Part shown: piece by piece, positions 9,101-17,296 of the stretch
Layout of the letters: each line of letters starts with the position of its first letter
Position numbering within the stretch: the first letter of the stretch is position 1
Source of the DNA: Streptomyces sp. NBC_01471
GTDB lineage: Bacteria; Actinomycetota; Actinomycetes; Streptomycetales; Streptomycetaceae
NCBI RefSeq assembly: GCF_041438865.1
Contig: NZ_CP109450.1
Location: 1,364,001-1,428,000 of the forward strand
DNA length: 64,000 nt
Reading direction: 5' to 3'
Notes under the pieces: generated by a model
Database searches by the model: none
Told to the model about the DNA's origin: nothing
What the model saw: the letters and a program-made list of their open reading frames with translations, nothing else
Program-made: the position numbers and the translations under genes

Positions 9101-9515
9101 CACCGACCCGACTCAGGAAGTCCGCACGCTCACCCGCCGGGCCTACGCGACCTGGGGCGGAATGATGGGCCGCCCTCTGACCTTCCGCACCATGCCCACC
9201 GAAGAACTGCGCCAGGCCTTCGTCGCGGACCAGTTCCATTCCTTCTACCAAACCACCGGCCGCGGCATCCGCGGCAACGTACCCGTCCGCGTTTACCTGC
9301 TGGACGCCGCTTTCGCACCCCGCGCTGCTGACCCCCGCGACTCGGCCCTCGATACCGACCGCACCAGCATCCTGATTGCAGGCCGGGCACTGGTACGCGA
9401 GCTCCTCGCTGACCCGGGCCCCAGGGCGGACGCCCAGACCCGCGTCAAGCACGCGATCCACACCACCGTGTGGGGGCTGCTCGGAAACCTCCTTGAGAAC
9501 ATCGACTGGGGATGA
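6156..9515 (+). CDS. DinG/XPD-like helicase of a pPIWI_RE module
   Basis: A 1119-residue superfamily-2 helicase, presumably unwinding DNA or R-loops for the module. Walker A is GLMNSGKTT (residues 266-274), Walker B is VVDEAD (456-461), and the C-terminal motif VI is QTTGRGIRG (from 1032). Between motifs I and II are Cys361, 384, 402, 408 and 415; their spacing suggests the Fe-S cluster domain of DinG/XPD helicases. The N-terminal 250 residues carry no motif I can place and occupy the position of the pPIWI_RE_Z-type extension. ATG immediately follows the upstream stop, with GGAGCG as ribosome site, so translation is coupled. Confidence 0.78.
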   Translation: MARDITAWNDPLVKEADATGLTPLMQPLTALEFFRVELGLHFLTEYMPGQSATVLRKVLDGYLSAGPDTAPLVRNLRRRMGPTARGGEWKVRLNDYCKLPAHLRKFELDNPDSRRVVHGSAFRPRGSAVLSGRVKAYRDALLDPVPYEMRPAREPARAGAALWFKRHNDKKERLRVPDWVAAATKPPLLQPKERRTRTPFLPVTDDDMKQAAKEMDRLLEDDPRHRGENFSGRLENMVFASTDTEAGELRDGLGVFGIDGVAHVVGLMNSGKTTFNDILVKISVDRGLKVGYLVSSVGDALAKVRFFRALGIRAVPLIGSSTRDEHLARYWDDVLYVSEGGDVAPLPSQTDATAPFTTDLCPLEMLLESSGPVAEPLALEDRPCRNSLRVVGATKRKERVDCPLLSVCPSQIASCEVPDAQAWVTTPAALLASGAEPSAYAARWITAAQHELDLLVVDEADRVMTQFDKKFLHHEPLTQPDGWSSRIAVAWHEGLATTWYRPMAHKHGQRFQQYATYHSQALAGLLPLLMLPAGDTPEAKRAAEEALAQTADDGPFSGHTLLTRLARLLHGIGNRAEREEDADRWEAAEQYFDKYFVALTAGPFDAPPSHIAELIDTMTAGYAAERTAQEVAEEWITRHAPPSIPDGPPPRRTELAHLLIAGIWAARVTTSYFELSAMQETLREVMPLAMGGSALTHQPHAELRALVPELPMGNMMALQWTPSRKGSGGSLDVLWLRGVGRWLLYHLHDMLACEGVEGPHVLLTSATSYDPYSARYHIDILPSLILREPEQCAEALRTSRLLYRPRRRPGHERGVRVSGAGGREARQNAVRTMTDAVCTPDPGATLSLLEQALQSADEDRRKALFVVLSTQDAETSAHYMNTRTSVTACHVVPDSRAPGPYGLAHRRIAEFPTLQATVMAAAEGSVGRAHNMLNARGVAAVSVIFYLARLHPPPDDLSFPLAVLNSQAMARLLDPIRCDVPGTDPTQEVRTLTRRAYATWGGMMGRPLTFRTMPTEELRQAFVADQFHSFYQTTGRGIRGNVPVRVYLLDAAFAPRAADPRDSALDTDRTSILIAGRALVRELLADPGPRADAQTRVKHAIHTTVWGLLGNLLENIDWG

Positions 9516-9522
9516 AAGACCT

Positions 9523-12285
9523 GTGACCAGCACCGGCAACGAGTCCAAGAAGCCGTCACCACCGCCTCGCTACAACAACACCATTCCCCCGGTCTTCGCG
9601 GCCCTCCCCGGGCAGAAGCTCGCGCTCGACTTCTACACGGCCGCCTTCCCGCGCGAAATCCTCCCCCGCCTCCAGCGCGCCTGGGACAGTAACCCCAAGT
9701 CTCGCTCGCGCTACCTTCCGACGCGTGGGTTGCGTGAACTCGTGGAGTGCGTCGGCGCGGGCATCCTCGCAGTCGGCGACGATCTGAGCGCTGACGCCTG
9801 GCTCTACGCCCTGTGTCCGCCCCAGAACCAACTGGCCCTGCAAATCGCCCTGGAGACCTGGATCACCACCGAGGTCGCACCCCACCAAAGCGACGTCGAC
9901 TGGCCCTCCTGCATCAAAGCGGCCTTCCCTCTGGAATGGTCCCCCACGACACTCGACCTGCTGGGACACGGCAAAGCACCCAACGACACAGCGCGGCCCC
10001 GCCCCCATGTCTACCGACTCCTCGCGTCCTACCTGGCCACCCGATGGATCGAGAAGAAGTGGGTGCTCCCCGGGCACAAGCAGAACGAGACCACTGTCCT
10101 TGGCACCATCGGAGACCGCGGTCAACGCAGTGTCTACCTCTGGCCACCCCGCGAACTGACCGATGACGGTGCGTTCGGCCTGTGGACCCACCAGACCACG
10201 TTCCGCGTCACAACGATGCCGCACGACGACCGGCTCCTCATCCGGGCAACCCCGCACATCACCCGCTTCGGCGGCACCATGCCCGTCTACCTACCGCGAC
10301 GCAGTCCCGACAAACCACCCACCGCCACCGTGCTGCTCCACGTACCCGGTGGCGTACTCAGCGGCCTGGAGTACCCCCTATTCCTCCGGGCACCTGTCGT
10401 GGCCACCGGCCGCGCAGATGAGATGACATGGCGCTGGACCCCCGGGATCGCCCGGATGCTGCCCTCCCTCCCCACCTCCCACCTCTACCCGGACCCGAAC
10501 GCCGTCCGAGAAGACCCGCGGGCCTACAACGGCCTCGGCCGCGATGACAGGACGAAGAGGGATCCCGTCGCCCTTCTCCTGCACACCACGGGCTACACCT
10601 ATCTTCTGGACGAACCGGACGGCGAAACCGGACGTAAGTCCGCCGGCCACCCCGCCGAGACGGGCCTCCAGCCGATCGACCACCTCCTCCTGTTCGAACA
10701 ACTGAAGGAGACCCTGCCCGGACTGCACCTTGAACCGGTCGATTCCATCGGTAAGATCCCGCAGCGCCGTGCACCTCGGCTCGAACCCGCCGCCCCCGGC
10801 GCCGTGTACCGCCTGGAGCTGGGACACACCGCCCCCGGTACGTACGAAGCCGTACATCTGGCCCTGACCGGCCTGCTCGGCTACACCCATACTGACCACC
10901 GGAGTGAGACCGGACGCGACGTTCACGTCTATCGCGGTGCCACCGAAGTCCATCTGCGCCTGTACAACCCTGACACTCTGGTATCCGGAACACCCTGGCC
11001 TACCGAAAAATCGTCGGAAGAACGCAGCGAGGCTCGGCGTCAGCACCGCGCGGAAAGGACTCGCGCACTGCGCGAGGCCCTCCCCGACGAGGCACAACTG
11101 ATCGGTGCGCTCATGGAGATCGGTAAACCGGCCTCCTTCTCAGCAGCACACCAAGACGACCCCAAGCCTCTGCTCAAGAAGGTCCTTCCAACGCTTGGTC
11201 GGCACGTCCAATGTCTGCACCCCGTCACCCGGACGGCCAACCCGGACGCGAAGAAGGATGGAGCCAAGCCCTTCCAGAACTCCCAGATCCGCCGTGCCGA
11301 CGTCGAGCGCGCCGCCTCCGCCGTGCGCGACATCCTCCGGTCCGTCGGACACTTGCCGCAACTGCCTCGCCCACGAGGCGTCACCGGCTCCTTCGAGCTC
11401 ACCGCCGTGCACCTGGCCCGATCACGCGGAGGCCTCGTACCCCTCCTGCTCCGCGCAAACACAGACGGCATGGTTACCGCCCAACTGGTTCCCACCACCA
11501 GCCATCTGAACGAAGCCCCCATGCCATTGGTCGACTTGCCCAAGGCCCTGGTCGAGGGACGAGGCCGCGTCCGCGCTCGGGACCGAGCCCAACTGGCTGA
11601 CTTCCTCACCCAAGCCCTCGCGCTCGACAGCACCGCGGACCGTCTCCTGATTGCACGCGCTCAGACCCTGCGCAACAGAGAGATCTGGTCGTGGCTGCAG
11701 AACGACCACATCGCCCCGGACGCCCTCGTCCTCCCGGGTATCGACTGCAGCTCGGCAGAATCAGTCAGTCGGCGCACGCCGACGGATCTGCCAGGCTTGC
11801 GCATTGTCCGCATCAACGACGACTCCGATGAGATCCCTCTCATCTTCGGAATGAATCCGTTGGAGAATTCGGATGCCGAGAGCGCTGACGCCCCCGCTCA
11901 AGGCGCTGTCGTCTCCGGCGAGAACCCGCCGGACCAGCCTGAGACGCCGAGCCCGGACAACGTGCTCCCATATGAATGGGGCCGATACTCCGGATTGATC
12001 CCCTGGAACGATCGCACCTATCTCGCCGTCAACCCCCGCCCGGACACCCACCAGCTGTCCAAATCCGTCTCCAAATACCTCGGAGACGACCGCGACGTCA
12101 CCCGCCACGGAGCCAACCCAAGGTCGTTGGAAATCCATATCTCCTTCCAGCAGCCCACCGACAACACCGCCGACCTGGCCGCCTACGTGAACGGGCTGCG
12201 CCGTTGCCACCTGCACACCGCAACACCAACCCGGCTGCCCTACCTGCTGCACTTGGCGCGGCTCATGGAGGAGTACATCGAGTGA
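9523..12285 (+). CDS. pPIWI_RE protein (Argonaute/PIWI-related)
   Basis: A 920-residue protein in the position, size and company of the pPIWI_RE family, a prokaryotic PIWI relative defined by conserved Arg and Glu in its RNase H-like domain and predicted to act in nucleic-acid-guided defence. The C-terminal end, PTRLPYLLHLARLMEEYIE, has the helix-and-tail typical of PIWI domains. A strongly basic segment holds LRNREIWSWLQND, a candidate for the R/E region. I cannot place the active-site pair with certainty by eye. The N-terminal half (SADAWLYALCPP, WPPRELTDDGAFGLWTH) would correspond to the pPIWI_RE_X/Y domains. GTG 9523 lies 7 nt past the helicase stop. Three genes in this order match the published module. 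Confidence 0.72.
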   Translation: MTSTGNESKKPSPPPRYNNTIPPVFAALPGQKLALDFYTAAFPREILPRLQRAWDSNPKSRSRYLPTRGLRELVECVGAGILAVGDDLSADAWLYALCPPQNQLALQIALETWITTEVAPHQSDVDWPSCIKAAFPLEWSPTTLDLLGHGKAPNDTARPRPHVYRLLASYLATRWIEKKWVLPGHKQNETTVLGTIGDRGQRSVYLWPPRELTDDGAFGLWTHQTTFRVTTMPHDDRLLIRATPHITRFGGTMPVYLPRRSPDKPPTATVLLHVPGGVLSGLEYPLFLRAPVVATGRADEMTWRWTPGIARMLPSLPTSHLYPDPNAVREDPRAYNGLGRDDRTKRDPVALLLHTTGYTYLLDEPDGETGRKSAGHPAETGLQPIDHLLLFEQLKETLPGLHLEPVDSIGKIPQRRAPRLEPAAPGAVYRLELGHTAPGTYEAVHLALTGLLGYTHTDHRSETGRDVHVYRGATEVHLRLYNPDTLVSGTPWPTEKSSEERSEARRQHRAERTRALREALPDEAQLIGALMEIGKPASFSAAHQDDPKPLLKKVLPTLGRHVQCLHPVTRTANPDAKKDGAKPFQNSQIRRADVERAASAVRDILRSVGHLPQLPRPRGVTGSFELTAVHLARSRGGLVPLLLRANTDGMVTAQLVPTTSHLNEAPMPLVDLPKALVEGRGRVRARDRAQLADFLTQALALDSTADRLLIARAQTLRNREIWSWLQNDHIAPDALVLPGIDCSSAESVSRRTPTDLPGLRIVRINDDSDEIPLIFGMNPLENSDAESADAPAQGAVVSGENPPDQPETPSPDNVLPYEWGRYSGLIPWNDRTYLAVNPRPDTHQLSKSVSKYLGDDRDVTRHGANPRSLEIHISFQQPTDNTADLAAYVNGLRRCHLHTATPTRLPYLLHLARLMEEYIE

Positions 12286-12372
12286 CCGCGTAGAGCTTCG
12301 AGGCCGCTCGGGGCCTCCAGAATGTTGCGGAGTAACCCCGGGGGTGTCGCTCTCCACATCGACCTCTAGGTC

Positions 12373-13873
12373 CAACGCCGTTCAGTTAGGGCGGGGCCTG
12401 GGGTGTCAAGGGCTGCTCGTGAGCATGTTGATGCTGATGGTGGCTTTGTAGGTGGTCCGGTCAATGGCGGGTCCGCGTGCGTTGTATTTGGAGATTGCTC
12501 GTTTGACGATGCGGTCTTTTGTGCGGACCCGCCGGGTGGGCAGGAGGTGGGCCAGGACGTGACGGCCTATGGTGGCGACGAGATCGATGTCGGTGCCGGT
12601 GATGATGCCGGCGGCCAGGACGAGCTGGTCCCGGGCGGTGGCGAGGGCGGTGAAGAAGCCGGCCCTGTCGGGGTCGGTGCCCGGGATGCTGTCGGTGGCG
12701 TCGGTCATCGCGGTCCGCAGTGCCTGGTAGGCGGTCAGCAGGGACCAGACCTCCTGCTCAATGCCGTCCGGGGTGCGGGCCCGCAGGACGCGTCCGCCCA
12801 GCATCGTGGACTTCAGCTCCGCGTAGGCGGTCTCGATCTCCCAGCGTTCGTGGTAGAGCCGGACGAGTTCACCGGCCGGGTGGGTGTCAGGGTCGGTGAG
12901 GGTGGTCAGCAGCCGGTAATGGCCCGTGCGTGTGCCCTGGGCGGTGCGGATACTGATCTCGGCCTCGATGACACGCACGGTCAGCGGACCGATCCGGGTC
13001 AGTGTCGAGCCGTCACGGCAGCGGACCAACGGTGGCAGCTTCCGGTTCGTCTTGCAGCGCACGAGCAGATCGGCGCCGGTGGCGGCCAGCTGGTTCAGCA
13101 ATGCGGCGGAGGCGAAGTTCCGGTCGCCCAGCAGCAGCATCCCAGCCCGCAGGTCCACCGCCAGGCGGCGGGCGTACTCCAGTTCGCCGGTCGTGGCCGG
13201 ACCGAACACGGCCCCGATCACCGACCGGGTCCCGCAGGCCACCAGCGCGGCCAGACGCAGTTGCGGGTAGCCCGAGATCCCGTTGCCGAGCCGCTGCCGG
13301 GTGAACACCGCAAGGTTGGCCGGGCAGTCCGGGACCGACAGAAGGGTGCCGTCGACTGCCACGACCCTCAGACCTCGCCATCGCCCGGCGGCAGCGGTCG
13401 TGGCCGCAGGCCCACTCACCAGGTCGAACAGGGCTTTCATCGGTGCCGGCCCCAGCCGTTGGCGGGCCTGGCGAAGAGCGCTGCCACTGGGCCGGACTGG
13501 TGCCAGGCTCGCCAGCCCGGCGCATAACCGGTCGAAAACCTGCTGATAGCCCAGCCCGTTGAAGAGTGCCGCGGCCAGCAGCAGGTAGACCGTGACCCGC
13601 GCCGGCACCAGCCGGACCCTGCGCTGCACCGCACCGGTCTGTTCCAGCACTTCATCGACCATCTCGAACGGAACGATCCGGGTCAGCTCACCGATATGCC
13701 CCGGTGCGAACACCCCTGCCGCTACCCCGACGGTCCTTGATATGGCAGCCTGTTCCAACAGCGGAGCTCCTGTGGTGAGGATGTCTTGGAGTGACATCCC
13801 TCTTCTACAGCAGCTCCGCTGCCTCGTTCACCAGCCTTGACGAACGACTTCCACGCCTAACTGAACGGCGTTG
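12373..13873 (-). mobile_element. IS4-family insertion sequence, complete, 10-bp TSD
   Basis: An 18-bp perfect terminal inverted repeat (CAACGCCGTTCAGTTAGG at 12373-12390; complement at 13856-13873) bounds one transposase gene. CCTCTAGGTC is duplicated directly outside both ends (12363-12372 and 13874-13883), a 10-bp target duplication in the IS4-family range. The element is 1501 bp and appears intact. It separates the pPIWI_RE operon from the region to the right. Confidence 0.93.
12406..13797 (-). CDS. IS4-family DDE transposase
   Basis: A 463-residue cut-and-paste transposase. Catalytic residues are visible: the first Asp in VVAVDGTLLSV, the second in LLLGDRNFAS, and the Glu in the YREK signature YHERWEIETAYAELKS. 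The N-terminal region (TRIVPFEMVDEVLEQTGAVQ) and helical domain match the IS4 group. The gene fills the 1.5-kb element, ends 33 bp from its left end, and has no frameshift, so it is probably functional. It reads leftward, toward the 3' end of the pPIWI_RE operon. Confidence 0.93.
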   Translation of the reverse strand: MSLQDILTTGAPLLEQAAISRTVGVAAGVFAPGHIGELTRIVPFEMVDEVLEQTGAVQRRVRLVPARVTVYLLLAAALFNGLGYQQVFDRLCAGLASLAPVRPSGSALRQARQRLGPAPMKALFDLVSGPAATTAAAGRWRGLRVVAVDGTLLSVPDCPANLAVFTRQRLGNGISGYPQLRLAALVACGTRSVIGAVFGPATTGELEYARRLAVDLRAGMLLLGDRNFASAALLNQLAATGADLLVRCKTNRKLPPLVRCRDGSTLTRIGPLTVRVIEAEISIRTAQGTRTGHYRLLTTLTDPDTHPAGELVRLYHERWEIETAYAELKSTMLGGRVLRARTPDGIEQEVWSLLTAYQALRTAMTDATDSIPGTDPDRAGFFTALATARDQLVLAAGIITGTDIDLVATIGRHVLAHLLPTRRVRTKDRIVKRAISKYNARGPAIDRTTYKATISINMLTSSP

Positions 13874-13973
13874 CCTCTAGGTCAGCAGTCAGAACGGCGT
13901 GCTTAAGGCGAACGACGGGGCTCGAATCCTGGTTGAGAAGGGGGCGCCGTCGACCAGGACGGCGTAGGGGTAG

Positions 13974-14216
13974 ATGCGAGTGATGCGCCTCTTTCGGCGG
14001 AAGCGGCCCACAGCGTTTGGGCCGCCATATCGCGAAAACGCCGAGCACGAACCTATTCCAGGTTTGTGGGATTCAGCGCCCCTGACGGACGTCCCCTCAA
14101 GAGCTGTCGAAGTGCCGCCGCCTGTGGCGGCCACACTGAGCCCAGTTGGTGCCGAGCGAGGGGACCCCGCCACCCGAGCAAGAGCGAGCGCTATGCGCCC
14201 GCGCCTTCACTCTTAG
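13974..14216 (+). CDS. Small hypothetical protein (doubtful)
   Basis: An 80-residue frame whose first 55 residues read RLFRRKRPTAFGPP then NAEHEPIPGLWDSAPLTDVP, without membrane or catalytic signatures. A related but frameshifted sequence occurs at about 36920-37040, which hints that this was once a real gene family in the island. ATG 13974 or 13983 lacks a strong ribosome site. The 3' end just overlaps the stop of the convergent nuclease-like gene. I do not recognise it. Confidence 0.3.
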   Translation: MRVMRLFRRKRPTAFGPPYRENAEHEPIPGLWDSAPLTDVPSRAVEVPPPVAATLSPVGAERGDPATRARASAMRPRLHS

Positions 14217-14887
14217 TACAAGTCCTCCCAGCGAAGCTCTTCTGAGCCAGCGGCCTCCGCCTCGGCCATCTGGTCGGCGACTTCCCTGCGGATCGCCAAC
14301 GTGTCCGCAAGCGACCAGGCCGAGCCGCTTCCAAAGGGCAGCACCCGGTCGTGGGGCTGGTGCAATTCCTCGCCTTCCAAGCTACGGCGACAAGCTCGGC
14401 ACTGCCAGGGGCGGCGCAGAGTGATCCACTGTCTGAGCCCGCACCAGGGGCACAACGCGAAGTACGCGCTGGGCCCGTGCGCGGCGGCCCAACTGGCGTA
14501 GCCCGACCGGCTGCGTGCAACGTTGATGTCGCCGTGGGTGCGCTCCGAGACCCAACCGAGAAGGACCATCTCGCCACCGGGCCACGCGCAGACGCAGGGA
14601 CCGTCGCACCGGCAGGCGCGCGCCTTGCCCAGTTCGACAGCCTTTTCCCTGCGGGGAGTGGCCGGCCCCTTGACCTCAAGCCATGTGCCGATCTCGGGCA
14701 GCCAGAAATCCGGCAGGTAATGCACCCCTGACGGCAAGGTGATTTGCTCGGGTTCGTACTGCCAGAGGATGCTTTGGGCGTCGAGGGTGTGAGCCCAGTC
14801 GGCTTCGAGACGAGAACGGAAGGTAGTACCGCTGTACACCGTCGGTACGGCTTCGATGGGCTGGCCCTCTTCGGGGAGGTCCGTCAC
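14213..14887 (-). CDS. PD-(D/E)XK nuclease-like protein with zinc ribbon
   Basis: A 224-residue protein with an endonuclease fold like TnsA/VSR-type enzymes: Glu28 in FRSRLEADWA, then YLPDFWLPEIGTWLEVKG with Asp60, Glu71 and Lys73. A zinc ribbon follows (CPWCG at 146-149, CRAC at 163-166), and another Cys-rich loop (CRCDGPCVC) lies between. This suggests DNA binding and cleavage; related proteins are common in Streptomyces mobile elements, with no proven role. GTG 14887 is chosen because GGAG lies 5 nt upstream. The longer open frame to 15007 starts inside the adjacent IS1380 element, which inserted 52 bp upstream and may have cut off the native promoter. Confidence 0.72.
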   Translation of the reverse strand: MTDLPEEGQPIEAVPTVYSGTTFRSRLEADWAHTLDAQSILWQYEPEQITLPSGVHYLPDFWLPEIGTWLEVKGPATPRREKAVELGKARACRCDGPCVCAWPGGEMVLLGWVSERTHGDINVARSRSGYASWAAAHGPSAYFALCPWCGLRQWITLRRPWQCRACRRSLEGEELHQPHDRVLPFGSGSAWSLADTLAIRREVADQMAEAEAAGSEELRWEDLY

Positions 14888-14938
14888 GGCGTCTCCGTTC
14901 TGGGTCAGTTCTGCGCTGCCCCGCAGTTTGACCGCTAA

Positions 14939-16596
14939 CCTCGCGCTTTCATGAATCGGGTTGTCCGACGGGTGGTCAGGAAAGTGAAAAGTGCCTCTGA
15001 CCAGCAAGAATGAGGATTATCGAGATCCTTGTTCCTGCCACCGTCGGAGGCACTTCTCAGGTGAAGAAGCGTACCGGGTCTTATCCACGCGTTCGGATCG
15101 AGGGCGGCGGTCGGGCGGCGGTGTCCCAGGCCGGGGCCGTGCTGCTGGTCGAGACCGCCCGTAAGACCGGCCTGGACAGCGCGATATCGGCGGCGCTGGC
15201 ACCGTGGCGGAAGGCTCGGGCGGTGCACGATCCGGGCAAGATCCTGCTGGACGTGGCCCTCGCGGTCGCGCTGGGCGGGGACTGCCTCGCTGATGTCGCC
15301 TTGCTGCGGGCCGAGCCGGCCGTGTTCGGACCGGTGGCCTCCGACCCGACGGTCTCCCGCCTCATCGACACCCTCGCCGCCGCCGGGCCGAAGGCCCTCT
15401 CCGCGATAAGGGCCGCGCGGGCCGAAGCCCGCGAACGAGTCTGGAAGCTGGCCAGGAACGCGGCCCCAGACGTTGCAGGGCAGGTGACTGTGGACCTGGA
15501 TGGGGTGCTCGTGCTGGCCCACTCCGAGAAGCAGGACGCCACCGCGACCTGGAAAAAGACCTTCGGACACCATCCTTTGATGGCCTTCGTCGATCACGGA
15601 AGCGGCGGCAGCGGGGAACCGGTCGCAGGTCTACTGCGGCCCGGAAACGCGGGCAGCGACACCGCCGCCGACCACGTCACCACCACCCAACTCGCTCTGG
15701 CCCAGCTCCCGAAGAAGTACCGGCGAGGCCGTTCCACGCTGATCCGGACCGACTCCGCCGACGGCACCCACGAGTTCACAGCCTGGCTTGCGAAGCGTGG
15801 CAGGTGGCTGTCGTACTCGGTCGGCATGACCATCACCGACACCATCCACCAGGCCGTCCTCGAAGTGCCGCCCGCCGCATGGACGGCAGCCATCGAACCG
15901 GACGGTGAAATCCGCGATGGCGCCTGGGTCGCCGAACTCGACGGAGACGTCCTCAAAGGCTGGCCGAAGGGAATGCGGCTGATCGTCCGCAAGGAACGCC
16001 CTCACCCCGGAGCCCAGTTGCGCTTCACTGATGCCGACGGCCTGCGGCTCACCGCGTTCGCCACCAACACCACCAGTTCTCCGATCGCCGCACTCGAACT
16101 GCGACACCGCCAACGCGCACGCGCCGAAGACCGCATCCGCGCCGCCCGCGCCACCGGCCTGCGAAACCTGCCCCTGCACAAAACAGCGCAGAACCAGATC
16201 TGGCTGGAGATCGTGCAGATCGCTCTCGACCTGCTGGCCTGGATGCCCATGCTTGCCTTGTCCGGTGAAGTCCGCAGGTGGGAGCCCCGCCGTCTGAGAC
16301 TCCGCCTCTTCTCCGCCGCCCAGCTCGTCACGACCGCCCGCCGCCGGCACCTGCGGTTCCCGCGCCACTGGCCATGGACCGACGTCATCACCGGCGCGAT
16401 CAAACAACTCGAAGCTCTCCCGAACCCCGGCTGACCAGCAGATCCACCCGTCCCTGCGAGAGAACGTTCCATCCCGGAGCAGTGGAACCCGGCGTCCACC
16501 CGACACGACACTCGGGCCCACAGCCTGCCCAACTACGGTCACCGGCAACGAAATGGGCCACCGACTCCGTCGGCAGCCCACCATGAAAGATCGAGG
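14939..16596 (+). mobile_element. IS1380-type insertion sequence, copy 1
   Basis: Ends are CCTCGCGCTTTCATGA (left) and, inverted, CCTCGATCTTTCATGG (right), enclosing one intact transposase gene. The flanking tetranucleotides are CTAA (left) and CTAG (right): the same YTAR type but not identical, so a clean target duplication is not proven. Length 1658 bp. It cuts the promoter side of the nuclease-like gene and the 5' end of the TlpA-like gene. Sister copies are at 28119-29775 and, more distant, 26157-27821. Confidence 0.87.
15061..16434 (+). CDS. IS1380-family transposase (copy 1)
   Basis: A 457-residue transposase beginning VKKRTGSYPRVRIEGGG. Likely catalytic acids are in the Asp strand VDLDGVLVLAHSEKQ, in LIRTDSADGTHEF, and the later Glu in RARAEDRIRAARATG. 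GTG 15061 lies 9 nt after GGAGG; the frame extends upstream into the terminal repeat without coding character. It is uninterrupted and close in sequence to the transposase at 28239-29615, consistent with recent activity of this family in the genome. Confidence 0.9.
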   Translation: MKKRTGSYPRVRIEGGGRAAVSQAGAVLLVETARKTGLDSAISAALAPWRKARAVHDPGKILLDVALAVALGGDCLADVALLRAEPAVFGPVASDPTVSRLIDTLAAAGPKALSAIRAARAEARERVWKLARNAAPDVAGQVTVDLDGVLVLAHSEKQDATATWKKTFGHHPLMAFVDHGSGGSGEPVAGLLRPGNAGSDTAADHVTTTQLALAQLPKKYRRGRSTLIRTDSADGTHEFTAWLAKRGRWLSYSVGMTITDTIHQAVLEVPPAAWTAAIEPDGEIRDGAWVAELDGDVLKGWPKGMRLIVRKERPHPGAQLRFTDADGLRLTAFATNTTSSPIAALELRHRQRARAEDRIRAARATGLRNLPLHKTAQNQIWLEIVQIALDLLAWMPMLALSGEVRRWEPRRLRLRLFSAAQLVTTARRRHLRFPRHWPWTDVITGAIKQLEALPNPG

Positions 16597-17000
16597 CTAG
16601 AGGGGGCCGCGTTGGACGTGAACTCCGCTTACAAGGGGAAAATCGTCGTCGTTAACGTCTGGGGCTCGTGGTGCCCGCCCTGTCGCGCCGAGGCCAAGAA
16701 TCTTGAGAAGGTCGCGAAGGAACTCAAACCAAAAGGGTGGAGTTCGTCGGGATCAACACACGTGATGCGTCCACGGGGCCCGCGAAGGCATTCGAGAAGT
16801 CGTACGGCATCACGTATCCAAGCCTGTACGACCCGACCGGGAAGCTCGTTCTCCGGTTCCCTGCGGGTAGCCTGAGCCCGCAGGCCATTCCCTCCACGTT
16901 GGTCATCGACCGGCATGGGAAGATCGCCGCACGCAAGCTGAGCGGGGTCGAAGAGGGCACGCTGCACAAGATGATCGACCCAGTGCTGGCGGAGAAGTGA
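16597..17000 (+). pseudogene. TlpA/ResA-like thioredoxin, truncated and frameshifted
   Basis: The frame opens directly at the IS1380 border with LDVNSAYKGKIVVVNVWG followed by SWCPPCRAE, the CxxC redox site of membrane-anchored thioredoxins that reduce apocytochrome c or envelope disulfides. The N-terminal signal/lipobox part is missing, removed by the insertion. After KELKPKG, one base is missing in an A/G run near 16735. The rest (EFVGINTRDASTGPAKAFEK to PVLAEK, stop 17000) is in the next frame. Doubly inactivated. Confidence 0.85.
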
Positions 17001-17243
17001 TCCGGTCAGGGGAGTTGTCGCCGCGGTGACGGTGCGGGCACGCAGGCAGCGTGCCCGTGAAGCCCTGGCGGATTGGTTGGCCAGGTGCAGCCGTCCAGGA
17101 TGAACTGGTGCTAAAGCCGCTTGCGCCCTGTGGCTCTCGAATATTCGAAGGCGACGACGGATCACTCAGTGTGGCCACGCTTCGGGAACCTCGTGACGAT
17201 AACCTGGCCGGGCCCGCTCTGCGGCTTGTGGCCGAACGGCATG

Positions 17244-17278
17244 CGCAAGGTGCCCGGCGATTCGCCGGGCACCTTGCG
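17244..17278. terminator. Strong hairpin terminator
   Basis: A perfect 16-bp GC-rich stem (CGCAAGGTGCCCGGCG at 17244-17259 against 17263-17278) with a 3-nt loop, 18 bp beyond the stop of the minus-strand secreted protein gene. It probably also insulates that gene from the broken tlpA-like gene opposite. Confidence 0.8.
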
Positions 17279-17296
17279 GCAGTGCTGTTGTGCCGG

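Noticed and set aside
9376..9522. N-terminal extension of the pPIWI_RE frame back to 9376.
   Set aside because: It overlaps the end of the helicase gene in another frame and reads as Ser/Thr/Pro/Arg-rich nonsense; GTG 9523 follows the helicase stop.
13905..13945. GGGGCTCGAATCCTGGTTG looks like the T-arm of a tRNA.
   Set aside because: The bases around the TTCGAATC-like loop do not pair into a T-stem, and no anticodon or acceptor arm can be built on either strand.
14888..15007. First 40 codons of the longest frame of the nuclease-like gene.
   Set aside because: The first 23 are encoded by the IS1380 terminal region. GTG 14887 with GGAG is a better native start.
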